Shown: positions 6,540 through 13,704 of the stretch, piece by piece
Layout of the letters: each line of letters begins with the position of its first letter
How positions within the stretch are numbered: position 1 is the stretch's first letter
Assembly (NCBI GenBank): GCA_019308985.1
Contig: JAFDHB010000037.1
Location: 1-24,673 of the forward strand
DNA from: Deltaproteobacteria bacterium
GTDB taxonomy: Bacteria > Desulfobacterota > DSM-4660 > Desulfatiglandales > HGW-15
Direction of reading: 5' to 3'
Length of the DNA stretch: 24,673 bases
Notes under the pieces: generated by a model
Seen by the model: the letters and a program-made list of their open reading frames with translations, nothing else
The model's database searches: none
What the model was told of the DNA's origin: nothing
Made by a program: the position numbers and the translations under genes

Positions 6540-7868
6540 TTACTCGTCCCCTGTGAACTTCTTGAGGAGCTCGATCCGTTCCTCGGTCTTTCGCTGTATG
6601 TACTGGATCTGCTCTTCATCCAGGTGCCTGTATTTCCCGATCAGTTTCAAGTATTCCCGGACCGGCAACGGGTCCTCCGCCGGCACGGTGAACCGAATGC
6701 GCCCCATCTCTTTCTCGTATTCCCACAGGGGAGCCATGTTTGTCTCCACTGCCTTGCGGGTTACCTCAAGGAGTTGGCTCGGAGGAAACCTCCAGCCCGT
6801 CGGACAGGGGGAAAAGATGTGCAGGAATGCCATCCCTCTCTTGGATGCTTCGATGGCCTTGTCCAGCTTGGCGTAAAAATCTTCCATGAAGCCCATGGCG
6901 GCGGTTGCGACATATTCGCAGTTGTGCATTACCATGATCAAGGGCAAGGGTTTTGCGTCCCGGCTCTTGCCTTTCAGTTCCCTTCCAACCGGCGTGGTGG
7001 AAGTCCATGCCCCGTACGGTGTCGTGCTGGAACGCTGTACGCCCGTGTTCATGTATCCCTCATTGTCCACGCAGATAAAGACCATCTGTTCTCCCCGTTC
7101 AGCGGCCCCCGAGAGGGACTGGAATCCCACGTCCGCTGAACCCCCGTCCCCTGCCAGGGCAAGCATGGTCACATCTCGACCCATGCGGTTGTAATAGCGC
7201 TTTGCCCCGGCCAGCATGGCCGCGGTGTTTGTGAGCAAGGGGATTATGGACGGCACCTTGACACCTGTGAGCCCGTTGACACCCACGACTCCCGATCCCG
7301 GTATGCATCCGGGGGGCGTCGCCAGGACGGTGTTTGGACCTATCCTGCGAAGAGGATGCCTTATGATCAACTCCGAGTTGCAGCCAAGACAGGCAGAGAG
7401 GCCGGGCACGAGAAGGTCCTCCGCTTCGCCCCACCTGTTGTAGATGTCCGCAGCCCTCTTGAGTTCTAAGGCCCCGGGCTTGCAAACCTTGACACATTCA
7501 GGGTCTCCGCCGCAAAGATCGCATTTGATCACTCTGTCGGCCTGTTCCCTGTATGTAATACCGGCGTAAGGACAGGCGAGCGTGCACAATAGGCAGTTCA
7601 CGCACTTTGATTCATCCAGGTGAACGATGCCGGAATCTTCATCCTTTTTGAGGGCCCCCGCGGGGCAATCCATTACGCATCTAGGTTCTCCGCACTGCCT
7701 GCAAAGGGCAAGTCCGTAGAAAGAATCGTGTTCATCCTTTGCTATCCCTATCCTGGAATGAATTGGATTCGGAGTGCCGGACTTGGCCCTGGCACAGGCC
7801 TCCACGCATTCGTTGCACCCGTTACATCTTTCCGGATAAAACCCTATCGTCCTGGAACTCTTAGCCAA
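6540..7868 (-). CDS. 2-oxoacid:CoA oxidoreductase beta subunit with fused 4-cluster ferredoxin (PadI/PorB-like)
   Basis: Residues 1-140 are a CooF/HycB-like polyferredoxin with four Cys groups: CNGCNECVEAC (15-25), CRQCGEPRCVMDC (56-68), CVNCLLCTLAC (89-99) and CDLCGGDPECVKVC (116-129). Residues about 150-442 are the thiamine diphosphate-binding beta domain with the GDG motif at 240-242 followed by VDNEGYMNTG (267-276), and cluster cysteines CLGC (160-163) and PGC (186-188). The enzyme oxidatively decarboxylates a 2-oxoacid to acyl-CoA. The start is TTG 7868 with GGGAGGAAG just upstream. It is the last gene of the five-gene operon. The ferredoxin fusion is as expected for phenylglyoxylate dehydrogenase-type beta subunits rather than plain pyruvate enzymes. 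The substrate is inferred only. Confidence 0.88.
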   Translation of the reverse strand: MAKSSRTIGFYPERCNGCNECVEACARAKSGTPNPIHSRIGIAKDEHDSFYGLALCRQCGEPRCVMDCPAGALKKDEDSGIVHLDESKCVNCLLCTLACPYAGITYREQADRVIKCDLCGGDPECVKVCKPGALELKRAADIYNRWGEAEDLLVPGLSACLGCNSELIIRHPLRRIGPNTVLATPPGCIPGSGVVGVNGLTGVKVPSIIPLLTNTAAMLAGAKRYYNRMGRDVTMLALAGDGGSADVGFQSLSGAAERGEQMVFICVDNEGYMNTGVQRSSTTPYGAWTSTTPVGRELKGKSRDAKPLPLIMVMHNCEYVATAAMGFMEDFYAKLDKAIEASKRGMAFLHIFSPCPTGWRFPPSQLLEVTRKAVETNMAPLWEYEKEMGRIRFTVPAEDPLPVREYLKLIGKYRHLDEEQIQYIQRKTEERIELLKKFTGDE

Positions 7869-7959
7869 TTCTTCCTCCCTTGCCTTCCATCCCTTTCCAT
7901 ACTATCTCCAGGTTCTTTTCATCCACGGCGTGCTTGCGTCCGGCGATCCCTATCGCCAT
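7861..7959 (-). CDS. Possible 32-residue ORF bridging the FAD subunit and beta subunit genes
   Basis: A small frame (MAIGIAGRKHAVDEKNLEIVW...) begins at ATG 7957-7959, overlaps the end of the FAD-subunit gene by ten bases, and ends at TAA 7861-7863, overlapping the beta-subunit start by eight. It fills the only gap of about 80 bp in an otherwise tightly packed operon. No convincing ribosome-binding site is seen and the product is not recognised, so this may be chance. It is listed because the overlaps fit translational coupling. Confidence 0.2.
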   Translation of the reverse strand: MAIGIAGRKHAVDEKNLEIVWKGMEGKGGRIG

Positions 7960-9212
7960 GAACTCGTCATGAGTATGCGCCCGATTTCCTGCGGCTTGTC
8001 CGCAAATGCACCTTTTCTGTCTCCCAGATCAATCCTTCTCCTGATGCTCTCGTACATAATCCCGGGATCTATGTCAGTATTGATGGCCACCGTCCCTACC
8101 AGGCGATCTTCCTGGAAAACGAGCTTCTGGTACTTCCCGGCCCCGGGCAGGAAAACATGGTCCACTTCTATACCCTCTTCATCTTCCCCGCAGCCGACCC
8201 TTCCAATGGAAAGGGCCCTGTTACCGAAGAATCTAAAGACATTCATGGAAATCCCCCCCCTGTATTCCCTCGGCAAAGGATCTCCTGCCATGTCCATACC
8301 GGCTATGCGACCCTGCTCCGTGGCGTCCGGGAGTGTGGCGTTCAACTGCTTTTGCCGGTCGAAAAAGTCATCTGCCTGTGTCACATCCCCTGCGGCCCAT
8401 ATGCCCTCGGTGCTCGTCCTCATCCTGTTGTCCACAAGGACACCCCTGTTCATCTCTATCCCGGCCCCCTTCACGCAACTTGTGTTGGGCTTGACACCTG
8501 TTGCGGACAGAATCACTTCCGCAGAAAGGATCTCACCTGTGGAGAGCTCTACGATACTGGCCCCCTTTTGCCTGGAAACCCCGACGATCCTGCTCCCCGC
8601 AATTATCCTTACGCCATTTCTCTGAAACACATCCAGGATCATTCTCCCCGACACCTCATCAAAGTACCCGGGCAAGACATTGGCTTCCGCTTCCACCACC
8701 GTCACATTCATGCCGGATGTCGCCATGCTCTCCGCGGCGTGCATACCTACAAGGCCCGCACCTATCACCACGGCAGAGCTTCCTTCCCTGATGTCTCGCC
8801 GCAATTTCAGGGCGTCCTCCAGGGTCCTCAGGACATGGTATGGCACTTCTGCCAGACCATCTATCGGTGCTAGTGCGGGTGAGGCCCCCGTAGCCAGCAG
8901 CAACTTTTCGTATTCAATGCGTTCACCCGACGACAGGACTGCACAGCCCGCCTCCGGGTTGACTTCTTCAACGCTTGCACCAGGGAGATATCTCACATTC
9001 ATCCTCTTCAGGGCCTCTTCGTCCCTGAGAAAGATCCTATTTGGGTCCGCCTTACCTGATATGACGTAGGGAAGGATGGTCGGCGAATAGGGCAGGAGGT
9101 CTTCTCGGTTTACCATTGTGATCGGGCCTTCCCTGTCGATCAGCCTGATGGAGTCCGCGGCGGAAAGAGCCGCATGGCTCCCGCCGACTATGAGATACTT
9201 GCATTTCGCCAT
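7950..9212 (-). CDS. FAD/NAD-binding oxidoreductase subunit of the 2-oxoacid dehydrogenase complex (PadH-like)
   Basis: A 420-residue two-dinucleotide-binding protein of the nitrite-reductase/NADH-oxidase flavoprotein type. The FAD site is IVGGSHAALSAAD (8-20), ATGASPAL follows at about 107-114, the NAD site is VVIGAGLVGMHAAES (148-162), and the second FAD contact is IWAAGDVTQ (271-279). It probably passes electrons between the iron-sulfur subunits and NAD(H). ATG 9212 is preferred because the fold begins there; an in-frame ATG at 9242 would overlap the upstream stop by 14 bases, and a longer frame reaches 9272. It sits between the alpha and beta genes. A dedicated flavoprotein subunit is the hallmark of the NAD-dependent phenylglyoxylate enzyme and is absent from ordinary pyruvate:ferredoxin oxidoreductases. 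Confidence 0.87.
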   Translation of the reverse strand: MAKCKYLIVGGSHAALSAADSIRLIDREGPITMVNREDLLPYSPTILPYVISGKADPNRIFLRDEEALKRMNVRYLPGASVEEVNPEAGCAVLSSGERIEYEKLLLATGASPALAPIDGLAEVPYHVLRTLEDALKLRRDIREGSSAVVIGAGLVGMHAAESMATSGMNVTVVEAEANVLPGYFDEVSGRMILDVFQRNGVRIIAGSRIVGVSRQKGASIVELSTGEILSAEVILSATGVKPNTSCVKGAGIEMNRGVLVDNRMRTSTEGIWAAGDVTQADDFFDRQKQLNATLPDATEQGRIAGMDMAGDPLPREYRGGISMNVFRFFGNRALSIGRVGCGEDEEGIEVDHVFLPGAGKYQKLVFQEDRLVGTVAINTDIDPGIMYESIRRRIDLGDRKGAFADKPQEIGRILMTSSWR

Positions 9213-9228
9213 TTCCAGCACCCCGGTT

Positions 9229-10431
9229 CTAATCCTCTTCATTGAGCCAAGTGGGCCCCGCAGGTATTTCACCCTCCAGGGCCCGGGCGGTGGTTTCTAT
9301 GGCCCTGGTGAAATGGCGGACCGTTATGTCTGCACCCGCTAGCCCGCCTATAAAGCTCAGGGCCGTGATCTTTTTGTCCACGTGGTAGAGGGCCGACAAA
9401 AGTTCCTGGTATACGGGTCCGCAGTTCCAGCCGAAGCTTACGGAGCGATCCACCACGCCCACCGCCTTTACCTTTGCCAGCGCGCCGCAAAGGGCCTCAA
9501 GGGGAAAAGGCCTGAAGGTCTTGATCCTGATCAGGCCCACCTTTTCTCCTTTCTCCCTGGCAACATCCACCGCGTCCTTTCCCGCCCCGCTCATACTGCC
9601 GATGGTGACGATCGCATAGTCGGCGCCTTCCAGCCTGTAGGTCTCTACCAGGGGACTATAGGATCGTCCGACGTGTCTTGCCCATTCCTGGTGGACCTCG
9701 GTTATGACCTTGAGGGCGTTTTGCATCCCCCGGCAGTGGCTCTTCCTGTACCGCAGAAAAAGCTTGGGCCCCACGCCTCCTGAGCCGCCTGTCAGGGGGT
9801 CCACGCCCATGGGTCTCGCAGGGTCAAGGGCAACGTGCCAGTTGGTATTCTTCTCACCAAGAAAGCGGTCTACTTCCTCCTGCTCAGGCAATTCCACCCT
9901 TTCCACCCCGTAGGACAGGTAATTGCCGTCATGACAGACGTTCACAGGAAGCATGACGTCGCGGTTTTCCGCGATCTTGTAAGCCATGATCACGGTATCA
10001 AGGATCTCCTGGCAATTCTCTGCGTACATCTGTATCCAGCCTGCCTCCCTCACCGTCATGGCGTCCTGCTGCCCGCCCCACACGCTCTGGGGGGTTATTC
10101 CGTCTCTTGTTACAATGGACATCACCAGGGGAAGCCGCAAAGGTGCCGTCCTGAAATAGGGTTCGAACATGAAGGCGAGACCCTGGCCGCAACTGGCCGT
10201 GAAGGTCCTTGCGCCTGCGAGACAAGCCCCCTGGAGGACCGAAAGGACACTGTGTTCCCCTTCAACGTCCATAAGATCGGCCTTGATAATACCGTCCGCA
10301 ACGAACTGGGAGATATACTCTGCGAGGGAAGACTGGGGTGTAATCGGGTACACGGCCACCATGTCGGGCCTTGATAGGGCCACGCCCCAGGCCGCTGCCT
10401 CGTTTCCATCACAGACAATAGTCTTTCCCAT
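9229..10431 (-). CDS. 2-oxoacid:CoA oxidoreductase alpha subunit (PadG/PorA-like)
   Basis: A 400-residue protein with pyrimidine-binding domain I signatures: GNEAAAWGVAL near the start and VAVYPITPQSSLAEYI at about 26-41, then DVEGEHSVLSVLQGACLAGARTFTASCGQGLAFM, the core of the alpha subunit in this superfamily. The C-terminal part (about 255-400) is the transketolase-C-like domain II (VGLIRIKTFRPFPLEAL). ATG 10431 is chosen because MGKTIVCDGNEAAAW is the family start and GGAGGAATAG precedes it; a longer frame reaches 10509 but would overlap the ferredoxin gene. The gap to the delta-subunit stop is two bases. Length and subunit set fit the roughly 43-kDa subunit of phenylglyoxylate dehydrogenase. 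Confidence 0.9.
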   Translation of the reverse strand: MGKTIVCDGNEAAAWGVALSRPDMVAVYPITPQSSLAEYISQFVADGIIKADLMDVEGEHSVLSVLQGACLAGARTFTASCGQGLAFMFEPYFRTAPLRLPLVMSIVTRDGITPQSVWGGQQDAMTVREAGWIQMYAENCQEILDTVIMAYKIAENRDVMLPVNVCHDGNYLSYGVERVELPEQEEVDRFLGEKNTNWHVALDPARPMGVDPLTGGSGGVGPKLFLRYRKSHCRGMQNALKVITEVHQEWARHVGRSYSPLVETYRLEGADYAIVTIGSMSGAGKDAVDVAREKGEKVGLIRIKTFRPFPLEALCGALAKVKAVGVVDRSVSFGWNCGPVYQELLSALYHVDKKITALSFIGGLAGADITVRHFTRAIETTARALEGEIPAGPTWLNEED

Positions 10432-10433
10432 CC

Positions 10434-10727
10434 CTATTCCTCCACCTCTTCGACCATGGTTACGGCATGATGCGGGCACTCGCTGGCACATATGCCGCAA
10501 CCCTTGCATATTTCGAGGTCAGCCTCGAACCACGCGGCTTTCTCAATGATACATTGGGTAGGACAGAAGAGCCAGCAGGTGGCGCACTTTACGCACCTCT
10601 CCCGGTCAACCACCGGCCTCTCGGCACGCCAATCCCCGGTCTTGATATCCAGTGGTTCCGTCGCAACGGGGCACAAATCATTTGGTATGGTTGATTGCTC
10701 AAGGTATTCCTTTCCCTCTCTTTTCAT
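10434..10727 (-). CDS. 2-oxoacid oxidoreductase delta subunit, 2x[4Fe-4S] ferredoxin (PorD-like)
   Basis: A 97-residue protein with two cluster motifs, CVKCATCWLFCP (45-56) and CKGCGICASECP (74-85), separated by ADLEI. The leading segment (GDWRAERPVVDRERC) is typical of PorD/VorD-type subunits. It transfers electrons from the thiamine site to external ferredoxin or the flavoprotein subunit. The ATG overlaps the gamma-subunit stop (ATGA) and has AAGGAG eight bases upstream. Confidence 0.93.
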   Translation of the reverse strand: MKREGKEYLEQSTIPNDLCPVATEPLDIKTGDWRAERPVVDRERCVKCATCWLFCPTQCIIEKAAWFEADLEICKGCGICASECPHHAVTMVEEVEE

Positions 10728-11296
10728 GGTTGCTCCTTGCTGCCGGGGCCATAAACCCTTGTCTCATCGTAACCTCTTTTCAACGCCTCCCGGTTCTTTC
10801 CAAGGTCGGCATCCCTGAAGGCCACGGATTCCATGCCCTTGTAAAGGGAATCCAATGATACTATACCACTGGTCCTCGACAGGGCACCCAGCATGATGGA
10901 ATTGGTGATGGGCCTGCCGAAGATCTGGAGGGCGATACCAAAGGCATCGCAGAGGCCCACCATCGAGACACTGCCCGGCACTTCCAGTTCTTCGAGTGTC
11001 TTCTTCGTGGTCTGGACCCATGTCCCCTTGTCTTTCATGCTCCTGAAGATGTCCACTGACCTGGGGAGGGTAGGGTCAAGGCAGACGATACAATCAGGTT
11101 CATAGATATTTGTGGTCTGCCTGATCTCCCTGTCGTTGAAACGCAGGTACGCCTCTACCGGCGCACCCCTGCGCTCAAAACCAAAGGAAGGTATGGCCTT
11201 GACATGCTTGCCCTCTTCCACCAGCGCCTTGGCCAATATCTTGGCGGCCAGGACAGCCCCCTGCCCGCCGCGACCATGAAAACGTATCTCGTACAT
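10724..11296 (-). CDS. 2-oxoacid:CoA oxidoreductase gamma subunit (PorG-like)
   Basis: A 190-residue gamma subunit with the start YEIRFHGRGGQGAVLAAKILA, then FGFERRGAPVEAYLRF and the C-terminal NSIMLGALSRTSGIVSLDSL. ATG 11296 is the family start, with GAGAGG nine bases upstream. An in-frame ATG at 11347 would add 17 residues and has a better GGGGGG ribosome-binding site, but that site can pair with an upstream CCCC (11357-11369). Both starts are possible. This is the first gene of the operon, which is read from a sigma-70-like promoter at 11443-11470. The stop overlaps the delta-subunit start. Confidence 0.92.
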   Translation of the reverse strand: MYEIRFHGRGGQGAVLAAKILAKALVEEGKHVKAIPSFGFERRGAPVEAYLRFNDREIRQTTNIYEPDCIVCLDPTLPRSVDIFRSMKDKGTWVQTTKKTLEELEVPGSVSMVGLCDAFGIALQIFGRPITNSIMLGALSRTSGIVSLDSLYKGMESVAFRDADLGKNREALKRGYDETRVYGPGSKEQP

Positions 11297-11356
11297 CAGT
11301 CCGGTCCTCTCGTGATAGTACTCCCTTCCCCCGGGAACAAGCGCCATTGAGACACC

Positions 11357-11369
11357 CCCCTTGAAGGGG
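11357..11369 (-). promoter_or_regulatory. Hairpin overlapping the upstream gamma-subunit ribosome-binding site
   Basis: On the minus-strand transcript, CCCC, loop TTCAA and GGGG pair. The 3' arm is part of the GGGGGG that would serve the ATG at 11347. Folding would hide that site and leave the start at 11296 open. The stem is short but GC-only. Confidence 0.35.
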
Positions 11370-11442
11370 ACTCGATGCCCAAAAGCCTTCCGGCGTTCCT
11401 AGCCGCTTCGAACCGTGCCTGCTTGGAACGGGCTTTCCCGCC

Positions 11443-11470
11443 AGGATACTAATTCAGGTTGGTTTGTCAA
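11443..11470 (-). promoter_or_regulatory. Sigma-70-type promoter for the Pad-like operon
   Basis: On the minus strand, TTGACA (11465-11470) and TATCCT (11443-11448) are separated by 16 bp. The -35 is perfect and the -10 matches at four of six positions. The predicted start of transcription near 11436 gives a leader of about 90-140 bases before the gamma-subunit gene. Confidence 0.55.
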
Positions 11471-11680
11471 TTCCAAAGTCACGCACTCTAGACAGACCAT
11501 GGCTTGAACTTTAGTCAGGCAAGGTAGATGGAGCGTGCCCTTCAACATCGAGTCACAATTTCCCTTGACCCTGGTTTATACTTGTGAAATTAATATGGCT
11601 GCCAATAGCAAGGCCCGCAATGTGACGATCGAGGCCCTGCAAATAACCACATCAAGACCATGGAAAAGGAGGAATAGGCC

Positions 11681-12703
11681 ATGAAGAAGAAATGGATTTA
11701 TTGCATGTTCTTGATAATCCCTTGTGCCCTGTTTGCTATTCCGTCCGCAGCCCACGCCGAGAAACAGTGGGTCATGAAATTCGGTCTTGCCGCGCCTGAC
11801 ATCAACCCCAGCTTCTGGGCAACCCATTACAACATGTTCAAGTACGAGGTTGAAAGAAAGTCCAATGGCCGGATCAAGGTGGAACTGATATGGGGAGGAG
11901 CGCTCGGCAGTCCATCGGACCGTATGAAACAGGTGATGATGGGGCAGATCCAGGGTGCGGACACCGCGGAAGGCCCCATTGCACAGGTCTTCAAGCCGGT
12001 CCAGGTCTTTTCCATCCCCTATCTGCTGGAGAACGAATACCAGGCCTGGAGACTATATGACGGCCCCTTTGTCCGCCGGCTCAACGAAGAACTCAGGAAA
12101 AAGACCGGACTCAGGGTCCTTCACTGGTGGGAATCGGGCGGATTCAAACAGTGGACCAATTCCAAGCGCCCTGTCCGCACACCCGATGACATGAAAGGTC
12201 TCAAGATCCGTGTCATGCCCTCACCCATCTTCCAAAAACTCGTCTCGAGCCTCGGTGGCTCCCCCACGCCCATAAGCTTCGGGGAGCTTTACGGTGCCTT
12301 GAAGAACAAGACGGTAGACGGCCAGAACAATGCCCTTTCCCTGGTCTATCTCTTCAAGTGGTACCAGGTACAAAAATATGTCACCGTGGACAACCACGTC
12401 TATGCGGTTTCCGCCATGGTAATCAACGATAAGTTCTACCAGTCGCTCCCTAAAGACCTCCAGCAGGTCATAGACAAGGCCCAGGCCCTGGCACTGGCCG
12501 TGAACCGGGGTGTTTCCCGATACACGGATCACATGGCCATAGAAGGCCTGAAAAAGCAAGGCATGGAAGTCTGCGTCCCCACTCCTGAGGAAAGGGCCCT
12601 CTTTAAGGCCAAGGCCCAGGGTCCGGTGCTTGAATGGTTGCGAGGGGAAGTGGGCGATAAATGGGTCGACGGGATGCTCAGGGCGGCAGAGGAGGCCAAG
12701 TAG
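11681..12703 (+). CDS. dctP: TRAP transporter substrate-binding protein (DctP family)
   Basis: A 340-residue periplasmic receptor. Residues 1-26 form a Sec signal peptide (KKK, hydrophobic core, AHA cleavage before EKQWVMKF). The DctP core shows FKYEVERKSNGRIKVELIWGG, then GLKIRVMPSP with the carboxylate-contacting Arg at 177, PTPISFGELYGALKNKTVDGQ (196-215) and a hinge-helix C-terminus. It captures an organic acid and delivers it to DctQM. AAGGAGGAAT supports ATG 11681. It is transcribed divergently from the 2-oxoacid dehydrogenase operon, suggesting a 2-oxo or aromatic carboxylate ligand, but the specificity cannot be read. A 419-base gap before dctQ is unusual for this operon type. Confidence 0.93.
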   Translation: MKKKWIYCMFLIIPCALFAIPSAAHAEKQWVMKFGLAAPDINPSFWATHYNMFKYEVERKSNGRIKVELIWGGALGSPSDRMKQVMMGQIQGADTAEGPIAQVFKPVQVFSIPYLLENEYQAWRLYDGPFVRRLNEELRKKTGLRVLHWWESGGFKQWTNSKRPVRTPDDMKGLKIRVMPSPIFQKLVSSLGGSPTPISFGELYGALKNKTVDGQNNALSLVYLFKWYQVQKYVTVDNHVYAVSAMVINDKFYQSLPKDLQQVIDKAQALALAVNRGVSRYTDHMAIEGLKKQGMEVCVPTPEERALFKAKAQGPVLEWLRGEVGDKWVDGMLRAAEEAK

Positions 12704-13122
12704 ACTTCTCCGGCCCACACCACAATGCTGCTCTAAGCTCAGGCGGCCGAACAGCCACGGTCCTTGTGTCTTCGTGAAGCAAATCCGGGAAGCTCCGGGA
12801 ACTGCGCGGCCGCATGGACGACACGCAGCAGGGCATCTGCCTCGAGCCTTTTGCTTCCGGGAAAAGACTGCCGGGCCTCCAACCCATGAAAAGGACGACA
12901 CGCATTTCCGCAGGCGAGTCCTGGATCAGGCGTTGTTTGTGAATCACTATTGGCTAAGCATTTGGAAGGGCACATGCCTGAAATGCTGCCTTGCCCCTTG
13001 CTAAGACCCAAGAGCAGCAATTATGAGCGACCTAATAACCGTTAACAGATAAGGAATAACATTTCCCTTCAATCGGGATGGGACTAGGAACCAACCACCG
13101 GTCAAGCAAAAGGAATGCCCTG
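12704..13122. other. Long gap between dctP and dctQ
   Basis: A stretch of 419 bp without a supported gene. Overlapping frames on both strands (for example 12221-12901 on the minus strand) are low-complexity Arg/Pro/Cys-rich shadows. The region contains repeats of CCGGGAA/CTCCGGGAA near 12787-12800, an imperfect hairpin CTTTTGCTTCC/GGGAAAAG near 12848-12866, and a four-unit TAACNNN heptad array at 13036-13063. It may hold a separate promoter for dctQM or a transcript-processing site; neither could be pinned down. Confidence 0.45.
13036..13063. repeat. Four tandem heptads TAANNNN
   Basis: TAACCGT, TAACAGA, TAAGGAA and TAACATT follow one another with exact 7-base spacing, 60 bp upstream of dctQ. 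It resembles the three-unit array at 5631-5651, and the two share the pattern TAACCGNTAACAGNTAA. Confidence 0.5.
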
Positions 13123-13704
13123 ATGAAACGGAATTTCAAGCTCGGCCCCCTTTTTGAGTCCGTGGAAACAGGAATCTGCGTGTTTCTGCTATTCCTCATG
13201 AGCCTTGTCGTTATCATGCAGGTGTTCTCCAGGTATATGTTCAACTACTCCTTCGTCTGGGCCGAGGAACTGGTCCGCTACCTCATGATATGGATGGTCA
13301 TGATCGGCGCTGCCATTGTCCAGTCCAAGAACGATCATATACGCATAGATTTCTTTCCCCTTCTCGCTGGAGCAAAGGGAAGAAGGATAATGGAGACCGT
13401 GTTCCGTCTCTGCACCCTTACCTTCCTTGCCATCATCGCAGTCAAGGGCATAAAGATCGCGCTCTTTAACAGACTCTTTGAGAGTTCCGGGCTCAGGATC
13501 AGCATGTTCTGGCCAACCCTGGCGATCCCTGTCGGAGCTACGCTCATGGGTGTTTATACTGCCGTGTCCCTTGTCCGGGACGTCTACCGACTGGTTGTGG
13601 GACACGTTGAAGAATCGAGAGAAAGCTCTCATGGACCTTCTCCACCCGGGGACCCTGGGGCAAACAGGGTCGAACTGGAGTCCCCTACCCCGAGAGAGGA
13701 ATGA
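13123..13704 (+). CDS. dctQ: TRAP transporter small membrane subunit (DctQ family)
   Basis: A 193-residue protein with four transmembrane helices. The second region has the family pattern SFVWAEELVRYLMIWMVMIGAA (about 45-66) followed by NDHIRIDFF. ATG 13123 is chosen with AAGGA nine bases upstream; a longer frame begins at 13078 but adds a polar segment without a ribosome-binding site. The C-terminal tail (last 30 residues) is hydrophilic and rich in Ser, Pro and Glu. Its stop overlaps the dctM start. DctQ stabilises DctM and probably contacts the receptor. Confidence 0.92.
   Translation: MKRNFKLGPLFESVETGICVFLLFLMSLVVIMQVFSRYMFNYSFVWAEELVRYLMIWMVMIGAAIVQSKNDHIRIDFFPLLAGAKGRRIMETVFRLCTLTFLAIIAVKGIKIALFNRLFESSGLRISMFWPTLAIPVGATLMGVYTAVSLVRDVYRLVVGHVEESRESSHGPSPPGDPGANRVELESPTPREE

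Larger units (their letters stand above)
11348..11680. other. Divergent intergenic region between Pad-like operon and TRAP transporter
   Basis: A stretch of 333 bp without a supported gene. On the minus strand it carries the operon promoter (11443-11470) and a hairpin over the ribosome-binding site (11357-11369). Toward the plus strand there is an A+T-rich stretch with TATACT (11577-11582) but no good -35 at proper spacing, so the dctP promoter is not assigned. AAGGAGGAAT lies just before dctP. Confidence 0.5.

Noticed and set aside
7930..8873. Long plus-strand frames opposite the FAD subunit
   Set aside because: Ser/Pro-rich shadows of a strongly conserved flavoprotein gene on the other strand.
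12221..12901. 226-codon minus-strand frame over the end of dctP
   Set aside because: Antisense to a conserved TRAP receptor and extending into a non-coding gap; Arg/Cys/Pro-rich composition.
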